This document shows, in pieces, positions 28,101 to 43,100 of a stretch of 64,000 nucleotides of DNA. The notes beneath the pieces were generated by a model. It saw only the letters and a program-made list of their open reading frames with translations. It was not told where the DNA came from and did no database searches. Position numbers and translations under genes: made by a program. Numbering within the stretch: the first letter of the stretch is position 1; each line of letters starts with the position of its first letter. This DNA is from Rubripirellula reticaptiva (GTDB lineage Bacteria > Planctomycetota > Planctomycetia > Pirellulales > Pirellulaceae), in the NCBI RefSeq assembly GCF_007860175.1, contig NZ_SJPX01000004.1, positions 558,001-622,000 of the forward strand, read 5' to 3'.

Positions 28101-31100
28101 ATTTGACGAGAACTCGTGTTCCGGCGAGCATAGGTCGTCCGCCATTGCCCGACAGCGTTCCCTGAGCGTATTGAATTTCGTATTCGGGGTTGCCAAAATC
28201 GAAGCTCCAGCCCTTCCCAAAGTCGAGGTCTTGGTCCGCCTGAGTCGTGGAATAGGCTCTTGTCACACGTAGAGGGATTCCCGGTGCGGGAATTTCCATG
28301 TCGACGTTTGCAAGGCTGAATGCCCCTGACTTCAGGCGTCCATCGACGGTGACTTGGCGGCGTGATACGGCTGTGTTCCCTTCTGCGTCACTGCCAGTCA
28401 AGGTCAACAGGTAAGCCCCATTGGTAATCAACGTCGTATCAAACGACCCCAAGGCTCCCGAACGAACTTCGTTGACCAAGCCACCACTGTCTCGAATGAC
28501 GATGGGTTCGCCCGCGCCATCGACTCGTTCAGCTACCAGTCGATAAGAAATCTGATCATTGTTTTCGGCGTTGTCGATCGTGCCGAACAGAATTGTTGGC
28601 GCGGTGATGGTGTCACCGTTTGCAATTGCGAGCGAAACCAATGGTGGCTGGCCGTCCGGGTAAACAGTGACGTTCAGATCCTTTGTTGTGACGTTGCCCG
28701 CCACATCCGTTGCGGTCACGCTCAATTGATAAGCTGGCACATTGCCCGAGACGCCATCTGTCGGGACATTCGCGTCAAACGTACCATTTCCATTCGCGTC
28801 AAGTGTTACCGTGTAGACGTTTGGATTCGCCGGGTCCGACGGATTCGGTTCTGTGACTGTCAATTGCGAAAGTGTTACACCACTCACGTTGTCTCGCGCA
28901 GTGACGTGTACCGGAACGGTCGTGCCAACGGTCACGGGCGTGGCGACCGTTATTTCGATGGTCGGCCCGATTTCGTCGGGGATCACATTCACAAGGAAAG
29001 TACGCGACACCGTGCTAAGCGTTTGATCACGAAAGCGGTCCGAAACGCTTACTTGCAATGCAAACTGCTGGGGAAGCGCGCCGGACAAAGCATCGGTCGT
29101 ATCCCACTGGATTTCACCCGTCTTCGGATCGATCGAAACCCCCGTCGCACCACCGTCCGCAGTGATAAAGAAATGCAATTCGTCTTCCGCATCGGAATCA
29201 AAAGCGACTGCCTGCCGAGTGAGCAATTGTCCTTCGGTAATCGTGACCGGGCTGATTGGCTGAAGGACCGGTTCGTCGTTGTCACGAACCGTTAAGGTGA
29301 ACGGTTGTGCAACAGTGAACCGTCCATCTGAGACAGCGATTCGGACGGGGTACTCGCCGATATCGCTTGTGGTGGGCGAATCCCAGTACAAATCGCCGAT
29401 GTGCGAATCCAAGACGCTCAGTCCCGAGATAGTGCTTGTTCCCACACGCAAATAGGTCAGCGGATCGACCGCGTTGACGCCCTGATCGCTCGCAGCGATT
29501 GGGTAGCTATAGGGTTGCCCCACCAAGGCAACCAGTGTCGGCGACGAGGTGATCGTAGGCGGTTCATCGAGGGTGGGATCATAAAATTCGATATTGAACC
29601 GCCGTTCAACTTCAGCGCCTCGATCGTCGGTCACAACGACCGTAAACGAATGCGTATCTTCACTGGTAGGCAGGTTCGTCGTCCAACTGAAGTGACCATC
29701 GTTGTCGATGGCCATGCCGCCGAAGCTTGGCACAATCTCATCACCATCGCGAAGACCATAGGTAATTATGTTCTGATCGGGATCCGTTGCCGATATTGTC
29801 GCAGTAAAAGGTGAACCAATCGGCCACAAGCTAGCGATTTGCCCGTCAATGATCGGGCTGAGATTTTGCGAACGTACGGTGATGTCAAATTTTTGCCTGT
29901 CAGTCTTCCCGTAGGCGTCCGTGACACGAATTTCAACTGGATGGTTGCCTAAGTCGGCGGTGCCGAACTGACGATTCCAAATCAGCTTCCCCGATGCGTC
30001 AAGCAATAGGTCGTCCGGGCCCGATACGATTGCCCAAGCCAATGGGTCGTTGTCGAGGTCGTCAGCCAAAGCTTGATACTGGTAGCCATAGCCAAACGTT
30101 GCACTGAGAATCGGATCCGAAACGATCACAGGTGCATTGTTGACCAGCCCATCCGTCACTGTGACCTCATAAATCTCACTCAGCGTGACAAGGTTGTCCC
30201 GAGAGGACGTCACTGCGACTTGAAATTTGTAGGGTTCGGCGCGAACAAATGATGAATCAGGAACCCAGGTAACGTGCCCCTTAGAACCTGAAATGACCAG
30301 CCCCGTCGGAACATCGGCCGCACTAACATTGTCCAGCACAAGGGCGTAACTGAGATCGTCTCCATCGGCGTCTGTGGCAAGCACTTGGTGTCCGAACACC
30401 CAACCGGCTGGCGTCGTTATTCGCGGTGAGTTCCCAATGACCGGAGCGTGGTCCACACCCAAAACCAAGGCTTGAACCTCGATCGTTCCGGTAACACGAG
30501 CCCCATCGGGATCGGTGGCAACAATGGTGAACACATTCAGGCCGACATTGTCGATCGTCGGATTCCAAGTGATCACCCCCGCATCGATGGTTGCCCCGCT
30601 CGGGGAGAACTCGGTAACCAACTCGATAGAAAGCGCGTCTGCGTTGGGGTCGTGAACTATGGGGAAGTCAATTCCGTGATTCCCAATCGCTGCGGGAGTG
30701 GCCCGCAAGTCCAACGTGAAAGCAGTGTCAGCAAAGACATGCAATCGATCAATCGATTCAAAGATCGGCGTTGCATTTTTCAGCACTCGCAGCCGGAAAC
30801 GGTGATCAAAGAACAAGGGTTCCGCGTCCCCGTCAGAAACTTCTGTGACTCGGACCACATACTCGCTTCCCAATACGTCGGCGACGCTTGGCGTCCATTG
30901 GATAAGACCATCGTTGGCGTTGATGGTCATTCCATTGTTAACGGGTCCACCATTCGCGTCGAACAGTTCGTACGTAAGCTTGTCTTGGTTAACGTCGGTA
31001 GCAATCACCTGGTACCGGTACAGTAAATCCCGAACTGCCGGGCCAGGAGCAGTCGATCGCACCGTGGGCGCTTCGTTCAACTTGTACTGATTGACTTGGG

Positions 31101-34100
31101 AACCATGGAACTGCTGAGTCGTGACCCTGCCTTCGGAATCAGTGACAATGATATAGATAGGAGCGTTATAGAGATCCGACGGAGTCCAAGTGACAAGGCC
31201 AGTGTCGTTGACGGTCAATGAAGTTCGAACTTCGGTTGTCGGGCTTGTAACGTCGTATTTCAGTCCACTGGTATTTCCATCCTTGTTCAACGCAACAATT
31301 TGATGCGTTGTTGCTTCACCAATCACAGCTGCGACAGGCGGAAGTGATTGGATCTTGGGGGCGTCCACGTCCACCGAATCAACGCGTGTGACCACAAACA
31401 TTTGCTGGACATGTCCGACTTGCCCGACGGCGGCCCAAGCTGCGGCCGACGCCGACGGATCTGGAATGTTCGCGTCAAACGCCGAAATCACAACCGGAAC
31501 GCTCACTGGACTCGAAACAGTCGGATTCCATGTCAACGTGGCTGAAGTAATCCCGCCAGCAGATACAGGCGTCGACAAAACGAAACCGTTGTCGATTGCA
31601 TGCTGGTCAACTTCGAGTGTGAGGTTGCCCTCGGCGTCTTGCACCTGGATGTTATAGGTCAATGTCTGACCGGCCACGGCTTGGACTGAACTACCACTCG
31701 TCACGGCACTATTCTGTGGCGACGACGCAATGACCGGATTCTGATTTCGTTGAACGAGTGGAACATTGACCGTATAAATGGTTTCGGGGCCACCCGTTTC
31801 ATCGATATAAGCACGAACCTGCAGCGACTTGTCTCCCGGCAACACTCCGACCGGCATTTGATACGCAACAACCCCCGTTGTCGCAGAAACTACAAACCCG
31901 TCACCCGAAAGAACTTCAAAGCGGAAGTCACTTGGTTGGTAGCTGCCTGATGGATCGATCGCCTCAATTTTATAATTCCACTGTGACGGAGAATCATAAA
32001 GAATAGGGCCCGTGGGAGTGCTAACGATGGCCGGTTGACCGATCGGTGGCAGTTGAATATCCCATGAAGCCCCCAATTGTTCGACAGTCTCGCCGCCGTG
32101 TCCATCGGCTGCCTTCAATGTAACAATATCCGCCGTGTAGCTTCCAACTTGAGGCAACCACTCCAGGAAAGTTCGTCCAGCCACAGTGTCATTGACGATA
32201 GCGAAATCGTGTGGGTTTTCGCCGTCAATCGTCCAGGTTACGTCATCCCCATTTGGATCATGGGCTTGCAGTTCATAACGCCACAAGTGACCGGCATACT
32301 TCGGTTCCCATGGCACGCCCACGATCTGGGGCGGGTGATTGATGGTGGTAACGGGAAGCTCGAAAGCGTGGCTGGAATAGCTGAAACCATCATCAACCAA
32401 AATTTGAACACGATAGTTTCCAGTCGCGATGGGATTCCACTTCACCAATCCCGTCTTCGGATCAATCGTCATGCCGTCTGGGGCATTGTTGAAGCTGTAG
32501 TGCAGCTTGTCGCCATCGGCATCCGTCGCCAGGACTGGATACGTCCATTGGTTACCGATTAGCGCAGGACCTTCGGGTATCGAATTAACCACCGCCGGGT
32601 GATTCGGAACGTTGTAAGCACTTACTGGAAGTGTAAATGTCTGGAAGTCCTCGTTACCCGCGTTTCCGTCGGTGACACGGATCGAGAGGGGAGCGCCATT
32701 GATGATGTAGGAAACGTCACTCGGTGTCCACGTGATTACGTTGCCTTCAAGCTTGAGCCCCGGAGGAAGAGGATTTTGGGACGTATCCAGGCTAAAAGTA
32801 AGTGGATCGTTCTCTGGATCGTCGGCCGAAAGTGTGTAACGCCATTCATTTCGATACTGGGCGGGCCATGGTGGGCTAGACGTAAATACAGGTGGCAAAT
32901 TAGTGGGCTCGGCCTGCACCAGGATCGTGTAGGTGATGAATGTTACGCCACCGAACTGGTCGTCAGCTTTGAGTACGACGTCGTACTCATCGTCAATTTG
33001 AGACGAGCTCGGCGTCCAATTGGTGATGAAATACTCGTCAGTACCATCGCCGTCCGTATCCTCAACCACGAGTGCGGCGCCACTTGGAAGCGTCGAGGCG
33101 GCATCCAGCGAAATAACTACCGGATCGCGATCGGGGTCTAAGGCGATGATCGAGAACCGATAAGGTTGGTCAACCATCGCAATGTCGACAAAGTTCTCAG
33201 TCACCGATGGAGGAGGCGTTGGTGGTGAGAAGAAAACCGGATCCTGGTTTGCGTTGACCGGCACATAAAATCCTTGCCGATCTTCACCGCCACGGCCGTC
33301 ATCAGCCACCAGTCGCACATACGCATACCCTAGTTCGTTGTACTGGCCGTAGACTGTCTTGAGTGATTGGGGCGAGGGGTTCCACTGGATCTCCCATCCA
33401 ACATGTACGCCACCAGCGCCCGTGGTCTCGACAATTTGCATATCGGCAGGGTGGCTATCGTCAAAGAAGTAGAACTGAATGTCATCACCGTTCGGATCCG
33501 AGGCTTGCAATGGGTAGGTCCAAGGATGACCGATCGTCGCTTGGATGCCGCTTGGGTCGGACAAAATTTTTGGTGGATCGTTCAAGTTTACGACATTCAC
33601 GACAAACGATTGCAGGTCGAATGCGTCATGGCTGTCAAGCACTCGGACGGAGAACTCGTGATAGCCGACTTGGTCAAGAGTCGGTACCCAACCGAGAAGA
33701 TTCGTATTAGCGGCGTTACTGTCACGCACAAAGCCAGCACCATTCGGCCCGAGTAGCAGTTCATAAGAAATCGCGTCGCCATCTTCGTCATCGGCTACGA
33801 GATCGTATCGGTATGGAATGCCAACAACGGCATCGAGCACGGGTGGCGACGTAATTTCAGGGGCATGATTTATCGCAACTGGACGACTGCGAACGGTGAG
33901 ACCAAAACTCTGCGAGTCGCTACCCCCTCGCCCATCGAGAACGTAAACAGTAGGCGAGTAGGTCAGCCGCGCTTGCTCTGGTCCAGGTGTCCACGACACG
34001 ACACCAGTCACTCGGTCGATTACCATCCCGGCCGGTCCATCGACGACGTAGTAGTCCAGTTCGTCATTGTCCGTATCAATAGCGTCCACGTCGTACGTGA

Positions 34101-37100
34101 ACGAGTCTGAAACACTAACAACGTCAATCGTCGGCGTCGTCTGGATCTCTGGAGCCGCGTTTCCGCCAACGACATCCGTGAGCGAGAGTGTTAACGCTTG
34201 CGTGACCGGTGCATTAAACCCATCGCTAACTTCAATTTCCAGGACATAGCTCGTTAGTACGCCGCTTTCAAGAACGGGTGGACTCCAAGACAAAATGCCT
34301 GTCGATGGATCAATCGTTGTATCCTCAGGCCCCGAAATAAGCCGATAAGACAGTTCATCACCATCTGGGTCCGACGCTCGCGCAAAATAATAGAACGTGT
34401 TGTTCATGACGACAGGAACCACGCCATGAACGTTTCCAAACTGGTCTTCGATCGTTAGTTCAAACGCTGTTGGGCCGCTAGCACCGTGTAGTTGCACCTC
34501 GAAACTGGCGGATTCCCCAAACTCTAGCTCTTGAGATTGAGGCGTTACATTTGTGACAAATTCGTTGGAGGAGTCGACAACTGACAAACTCCTGCTTTGG
34601 GTAGCACCAAGATTCGAAATGTAGACTGTCGTATCGTACGCGTCATCATTAGTATCGCCGATAATGAATATTAAATTGTTGGTTTGGCCACCCATAAGAA
34701 CCGGTGCCGTGAAGGAAACGGTAACATCGTTGAAGTCGGACGCAACGGTCGTCAGAGGAGTGAGACTCGGCAACAGCATGCCATTAAGCTCAGTTCCAAA
34801 AGCACTTCGCATGTACGGGTGATTGATATTGATCGGATAGTACTCGGACGCTGCTCCCTCCTCCGTCATCACTGCGGTCTGCGCAATGTTCACTCCGTTC
34901 AAGAAAATCCCGAATCCGTCAACGTATTTTTGGTTGACGAACTTCTCGTACTCTTCCGAGCCAAAGACAATGTCAAATGAAATCGTGTCGAAACCAGGCT
35001 GCACCGTAAAATCAAGGTCCAGTTGCGAAACATCAAAATACTCATAGTCCTTGCCTGTAACCTTATCCAACAACCGCTTTTGCGAAGCAGTGGCTTTAGT
35101 GACTTTAGTGGCTTTAGTGGCTAAGGGGTCGAACGCCGTTGACCAGTGATCGGATTCACCGTCACCACTACTGTAGTCCCCAGCGTAACCGGTGCTTAGA
35201 ACAACTCCGTAACGCCCGAGCCCAAATAGATGGTTGTCGTTGACGTAATACCCTGTCGATGATTTCGTTGTGGATTCTTCGTCGTATTCAGGTCCGAATT
35301 CAGGGAGCAAGGCGGGTGGCGTTCCAACGGTAATCACCAAGACTCTGGACGACGTATTTCCTAAACTGTCCATTGCCTCAAGTCTTACAGGAAGTTGACG
35401 ATCAACAAAGCCAGCGTTTGGCGTCCACGCCAAATGAAAGGTGTCGTTCTCATCAACGGGAGGCACAATAGTGACCCCCATGGCCTGAGAGTTTCGATCG
35501 AGTTGCAGACCGAAACTATCAGGGATGTTAGGATCCGTTACGGTGAATCCAACGTCCAAGCTAGCTCCGTTAGCAATCGACTGATCCGCAATGTCCGAGA
35601 CAATGGGGGCGGTGTTTTGAAAGTCGATTAGGTTGACGGATTGCAATTGCAACCCAGAACCACCACCTACCAGCAGCATACCCGCCAGATCGGTTGCTGG
35701 TGTATCGATGCGATCCGAGACAACTAGTTCATAGGGCACACCCACGGGAAGTGTCAGATTGGAATTTGGGGTAATCAGATCAATGTCGATCACTTGTGAT
35801 GTACGCTGTGCTGGTAACAACTGCAAATCGATCAAAGTCGGGCTAACGGTACCAAGGGGCGGCACGGTAGGTAACGCAACGGTGTGCGATTTACTAACCG
35901 TGCTACCATTCAAGAATGACGGCGGAAGATTCACTCCCGGGCTGACCGTTACCTGGAACGATTGCTCGTCGAATCCACCGCGTCCGTCGACTGCCCGAAC
36001 TAAGACATCGTTGACTTCAAATTGCTGGTCGTAAGTTGGCCTCCAATCAAACTCACCAGAAATCGGATTAATCTTCATTCCAACAGGGGCTTCGGCAAGG
36101 AAGAACCGAACATCGTCACCGTTGGGGTCGGTGGCAGTAACCTGATATTGATAGTTATCGCCGGCAACTGCGGAAACGACAGCAGCCGAGTCAATGATTG
36201 GATTTTCGTTGGCCAATCGCGAAAAAACAGTCAACTCAAACTCCTGTCGAGTTGATCCGCCGAAGTCGTCCGAGGCCTCTACCACAAAGCTGAAAGCACC
36301 AGACTCTTTCGGCAACCAGCTAAGTTCTCGTGTCTCGGCGTTGAACGTCGCGTCTTCCGGCGCCTCGATAACTGAGTAATGGACCTCATCACCATCGGAG
36401 TCAACCGCATCCAGAAAATATGAGTAGGAGTTGTTGATGCCGACGGGAATGCTTGCCAACAAGGTTCCCGTTAGTACATCCACCAGTTGAACATCGAAGA
36501 CTTGAGGAATCCCAAGGCCTGTAATTGTCGTGTCGAACATGACCTGTTCACCCGGTAATCCGACAAGCGTGCCGCTGTGGTTGATCAGCGGAGCATCGGG
36601 AGGCGTGACGAGCTCGACAGCTCGCGGCCCAGGACCAAGGGTGCTCAATCGAGAAATGTAGACCGTCGTGTCCAGCATCGCGTCCGCAGCGTCAGCCAAC
36701 GCGAACGTGAGAGTATGCTCCGCGTCAGAAACAGGTACCGAAACAGCAAACGTTAACACCGGATTGTTGTCCGGGGCGAGAATCCCATTCAGCCGTGAAT
36801 CCGCGAGCTGAGGTAACTCACGCTTATGTTCAGACGCCTGCTGCAAATAGTCTCGGCCGTCTGGAAATCGCATATCAGCGTGAGCAACCTTGATTGCTGT
36901 CGAACAGCCAAAGTAAGCATTTCCGCCTTCATCGCAATCATTGGGAGCTTCTCCGGGCGTGAACGCGACGTTGACAAGTTCGTAGTTAGTGCTAGCCCCA
37001 TTTAGGAATAGCCCAAATACGTCTTGGAACTCGGATTCAACAAACTCAGGAAACTCTTCAGAACCAAAGACCACATCAAAATAGACCGTCTCAAAACCGG

Positions 37101-40100
37101 GCTCGAGCTTGAAAGGCACCGTCAACTCTGTTAGATCACGTAAGGTTTCTGGGCTCAGTTCGTCCAGGCCCGGATGAACAATAACGGCGTCGCTATATTC
37201 AACGGTAAGCCCAGCCGATCGACCTGATGGATGGACGCTAGCCGACCCGTAGTCCTCAACTGATCCCGTGCTAAGAACGATGCCAAATTCCGCCATCCCA
37301 AACGCGCCTGAATTATTCGCAAACACACCAACTGAGCCTACTCCCCCACTCATCGTTTGGGATGGGGCGGCCGGCAATGAATCAGATGTGTTACCAATCG
37401 TCAAAACAAAGCTCTGTGTTGATTTCGCAAGAACCCTCTCATTCGTAAAAAGTGTCTGATCTTGAATGACACTGGCGTCAACACTAAACACGTAGTGCCC
37501 CTCTAAACGACTGGGGTCAAAACCAGGCACATCGAGTGCATCAAGCAAAGCTTGCGAATCCCAGCCTATAAACGCCGAACCAGTTTCGACATAAGCATAG
37601 CCCGGGCCGTTCAATGAATTTTCAACATTTAATGTCGCTAAAGAATTGCCGTACAATGGAGCTGACAGATCGAACAGTTCGGACTCTGAAAGATCCTGGA
37701 TCGCAGTGGACTCAACAAGGCGTAGCTTTAGGGAAACTTGAGAATAGTCTCCGTTTCCGCCAATACTCAATGGCAGCTCCAGTCGATCGCCCAGAGAAAT
37801 TACTTGATTGCCAATCGGTTCAAAGCCTGGAGCATCTACAAAGTGACTACTGAGACTCGGGACACCAAATTCGATTCCCGAATTGCCTCCACTGCTCAAC
37901 ACATCGATTAGTCGAATGGGATTTCGTTCCCGCGTAACTGTGAGTAGTCCTTCCGGCCCCGACGGCGGAACAAATGCGTTCGACGATCCTGAAACATTGA
38001 TTGCAATCGGCTGCGAGATGCTCTCGCCAGGATCCAGCGTTAGGCCAATTGTCGACGGTGTAGCGGTCCCAAGTTTCAACTGCAACTCTGAAGCGAGCTC
38101 ATGACTAAGATCGGGGGCGCTGATAAATTGTGGCGCGGAGTTTGATCGGTGCACCTGAATTAGAAATTTCTGAGTGGCGTCACCACCGTGTTGATCTTCG
38201 ACATGTATCTCGACGTCGACCATTCTGCCGACATCTGAAACCGACGGTGTCCACGTGATTCTGCCGGAGCCTGGATGCTCCAAACGGAGTGCTTCACCGC
38301 CAACATTTAGTGCGAAAGTGAGGGGATCGTCATCCGGGTCAATTGCTGTCGGAGTGTAATCAAACTCTTGGTTAACATAGGCGTCGACAATAGGTAACCC
38401 CATGAAATACGGATCCTGATTGGTTGACCAGGGCAACACTTCAACCGTCAGCGATCCACTTCCCCATCCAGAATCGGAATCCTTCACCAGGTACGTGAAA
38501 GTCTCAGTCCCGACAAAGCTATTGGGTGCTGTATATTCAAAACCACCAAACTCCCCGATCGACAAATAACCGCCATTTGGAGTGATTCCATTTTGCTCTT
38601 TAACGCGTAATTCAACTCGATTCAATGAATCGCCATCGTTGCGCAGAACCCCCGAACTGGCATTCACTTTCAGCAGATGCCCTTGGAGCACTGCGTAGCG
38701 ATCGTCACCAATTGGTCCAATGTCATCATCAATGATGGTGATCGCGACATGAAAGGGATCCGACGGATTCGGGATCGTGACGTTCTCTCCAGCAAAGAAG
38801 CGAACGAAAACCGTCTCCGATGGTTCGTTTTCGTTATCGTCGATTAACGGGATCCGAACCGAACGACGAGTTTCTCCGGGAAGAAAAACAACGACGCCAG
38901 AGTTCACACCAACAAAGTCAACACCTTCCGTGGCGGTACCCATCGCGTTCAGTGTCTCGTAGAATATCGACACACGATCGTTGCGAGGAACACTCAGTGT
39001 GACTTCGACGACTGCCGATCCGGTGGTCGAATCTTCGCGAACAACGACGGTTTCAGCGAACGAAGCAACCGGAATCTCGTTTAGGCTGAGCTCGCTAATC
39101 GCCGATGCCTGTTGGTCGTCTTTGTCGACGACGGATACCAAAACGTCATGTAGGCCAAATCGTTCAAATCGATGCGAAGCATTGACACTAAATTGGCCGT
39201 TTGCTCCTGTCACTATACCTTTCGTAAAGGTCCCGTCGCCCCAGTCGATATCGGCCGTGTAGTCGCTGCTTGCATCATTCAAGTTGACATCCGAGAAGGT
39301 GGCAATTGCGCCATCGAAGGACAGCGAGTCCTGAGAGGTATCAACTCCAACCACCCGAAGAGAAGCGGCTGAAACAAGGACATTGGTAGGGCGAAGCAAG
39401 GTGCTTCCGGATCCAGTATCCAAATCGAAAGCATCAACCGAAAGATTGCTGATCGCAATCGAAATCGGAAAATTACCCGGAGAGTTGTACAAATGTGACA
39501 ATGAGAAGTTCAACGAACGAAGATCCTTAGGTAGATCGGCAAGCTTCGTTCTCGATATCGGCCCGCCGTTCATGTAGTAGACGGAGTTGATCAGAAATCG
39601 CGATGAATAAATGAGCTGCTTCGGGTTCTGATCGGCCCAGCTCTCGCTCGCGAAGTAGCCCGATCGGAGCACGCCATCTGGGGAAATAAATTCTCGGTAC
39701 GTCGCAGCATCCGTATTGACGTGCCAAGGCGAAGCCCCAAAGACTGAGCGGGAAACGTCGTTCGCGTCAAGTTGAATGACGCTCGACTGGCCATCACCCC
39801 ACCCAACATCGATCTTGGGCGCACCGAATCCATAGATTAAGAACCCCGGTGTGGCAGTGTCGCCACTATCGAACAGCTGTGCGAGGTGCCCGCTGCTGTT
39901 CACGAACCAATTCGTATAGGCCGATGCTTCCTCGGTGGGTTCCCAGGCAGCATCACCGGGAACAAGCCGACGATAAAGGTCATTGCCGGTATCGTAAGTA
40001 CCAACACCTAGATCAAAGTACTGAAACTCACTGCTGTCAAATTCAGAAAGCGTGTATCCGACTTCGCCATCTTTTCCGAAAGAGACGAAAAACACTCGCT

Positions 40101-43100
40101 CACCCTGCACGAATATCCGTCCGTGATCAGTAATGACAGGATTCTCCAGCCATCCGTCTTCTTGGAATGGCAAGGTCGCGTTTTGTTCGCCCAGTTCCAG
40201 ATGCGTGTACTCGAAGGGCCCCGAAAAACCTAGCCGATCAGAACCTGCGTCGTAGCGAACCATTTCCACATCGGTTGTCAACATATCCACATCGCTTTGA
40301 GGACGAATGGAAAGCAGGAAAACCCCGTCGGGGCGAACCAATGGATAGGAAATCACTTCCGACGCCGGAACAAAAATCTGCCTAGATTGCTCGACGACTG
40401 CGCCGGTACTTGGCGATATCTCCTCGTAGCTTTGCGTGTCAATAAGCAAGGACCGCCGGATCCCCAAATCAGAATCAGAACAATCCCAGGCTTGATGCTC
40501 GTTCACCGTAAAATGACCAAGACTAAATGTCGTCTCCAGACCCTCCGTCGCTACCAGCGTGCCGGTTTGGGGGAACGGCCGATATTGCGAACCGTGAACC
40601 GCGATCGTAACCGAAGCTGTATCGGTGTCATTGCCATCGGTAACAACGTACGTGAACGAGAAATCGCCAACGAATCCCGGACGGGCACTGAAGACAAACT
40701 GGCCGTCGTCATCAAGAGTGACCTTGCCATCATGGCTGCAGCTGGATTCAACCACGCTCAATAGTCGATTGCCTCCGGTATCATTTGCCAACACACCCAG
40801 GCCATCGACAATTAGGTCAGCCGTTCCGGCGTCGTGATCGTTCCAGGCGTAGAACTTCGCAGTGTTGCTTCCGGCTGCACCACCGTATCCACCACCGTAT
40901 CCACCACCGTATCCACCACCGTATCCACCACCATTCGCTTCGGCGTCTACATAGATATCATCGCCATCAGCGTCGTGAGTCCATTCCGTGTAGGCTGCAC
41001 CAGTCGGGCAACTGCCGCAGGCTGTGTCGCTTGGGTCATCGCGGGCAATCAGTGGTCCGTTCCAGTCCTCGACGTTGATCTCAACCTTTGCATCCTGCAT
41101 CAAGCCTTTTCCGTCGCTGAGAAAGTAATAAAACTCAGCAACGCCTTCAAAACCACTAGGCGGTTGAAAATTAAAAGTTCCATCAGCGAACATCGTCAAC
41201 CCGGACGAAGCGGCCTGGGTATCAGTGGAGCCCTGACTCAAAACTAGGAAAGAGGAAGGTGGCACATAGGAATAGAAATCGGATCGCTGTAAAAAATCGG
41301 CGGGATAGCCCGGGAATGGGTGAGCTGGCCATCCGCGTGCCTGGTATGTGTAGAGCGGGTAATTTCCGTCGCTGTAGTCGTTTTCGAGAACGCTGTCTGT
41401 AAATGAAATCCAAGGTGAGTCAATCGTCGATTGATAGCCGTACCCCTGATAGCTAAATAGGTCATCATTCGCGGTCGGCTCCTGCCAGTAACTTTCGTTC
41501 ACTTCAACAGTTAGCAACCCTTGAGATGATGCCCCGCCAGTGTCGGCAGCCTGGAAAAACGCCGAGGTTTCAATCGCGTCAGCAACTAAGACGCTCCCAC
41601 TTTCAAAGACAAGTAGCGGGTTCGCGGACCGAGGGCCGGAGAATGAAACGGACTCACCATCGCTGTACCCGTAGTAAGTATTGCTGTAATCCAATTGACG
41701 ATCGAAAAAACTATTGAACGAACCAGCTTCGACTTGCAGCACAACTTCCGACTCGATGTCTGGTGGGTCGTTGATCATTTCGAGCGTCGCTGTAACAACA
41801 CTGCTAGTCACATTTCCATCTGTGACCTGATAGGTAAACGTGTCAATTCCGGTCAAGCTGCCTTGACCTTTGGGCGCGTAGCTAAAGTGCCCATCAGCAA
41901 AAAGATTCAGATCACCCCTAGATGCATCTGAAATGAGCTGGACTCGAAAGTGTCCAGGACCACTTCCGCCAGTGTAATGGTCGTTGCCTAGCACAAACCC
42001 CGTTGAATAACCGTAACCATAGCCGAACCCATAGCCGTAACCGTAGTAATTTTCTGAAAGGTGTTGGCTATAAGGGATCGAAATTGTTTCTCCTGATGCT
42101 TGGATGCTGCCAGTTGTCGCAGAACCTTGCCCTGGGTTTGTCACAACGGCTCTTGCCTTATCAAACCTCCCCCACGGCGATTCTACATTGAAGAAGAAAT
42201 CACCCGCGCCAGGCCCTCCGCTTCCTCCTCCATATCCGCCGCCGTAACCTCCTCCGTAGCCTCCAGAACTCTGGGTTTGGACCTGTACCGACTTAGTCGT
42301 TTCCCCGGCGTTAAATGTCAGCGTGCCGCTTGCTCCCGTAAACGAATAACTGCTCCCAAGTTCCGTTTGGTAGAAGACAGATGCTTCACGGTCGAGCGGG
42401 AATGAAAGCGAAACATTGAAAGTAGCAGTTGACCCACCGGAGACCAGCACGTCGTCGACGGTTACAAGCGGGTACACATCGTCCAGAATCGTGACCGTAG
42501 CCTCGTCGTGGTCCCCCCATGGTGTTTCCAAATGCACAAAGAAGATCTCGCTATCTTCCCAAAGTAGATCCGTATTTGCAGTAACGTCAATCGTTTTTCG
42601 AACCTCACCTGGACTGAAGGTGACTGATCCTCCTAGCGGCACAAAGTCACTTGGCGTTGTTCCGCCATAGAGAGCCGAATAGGTAAATGTGACCGGCAAG
42701 GACTCAGGCCGCTCCAACTCAACTGCAAGCGTAGCTGAAGCACCTTCCACGACTCTCAACTGGGCCTGACCTGCCCCTCGCGCGCCCGCGAAGGAGACCT
42801 TTGGTATCGATTCGCGGTTGTCTTGTATCTCACCACGTCCGACGTAACGGTATCCATGTTGGGTTACCGCTTGCAAAAAGAAGTCTTCAGTGGGTTCGTA
42901 CGTCCAGTCAGTAAAGGTGGCAACAGAAACCGCAATCGTGACGTCTTCCGGCTTGAATGTCACAGACCCAACAACTTGCTCGAAATCATTGCTACTTGCA
43001 GACCAGCCGTAAGCTGAATAAGAGACGACTAAATCGTCTTGCCGAACGCCAGAAGGTGAGACGATCGATATCTGAAACTCTGCAGCCTCACCCTCAAGCA

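Noticed and set aside
40878-42270. Regularly spaced short DNA repeats that could be taken for a CRISPR array
   Set aside because: They are 12-base units without spacers, lie in a long coding frame and encode Gly-Tyr strings.
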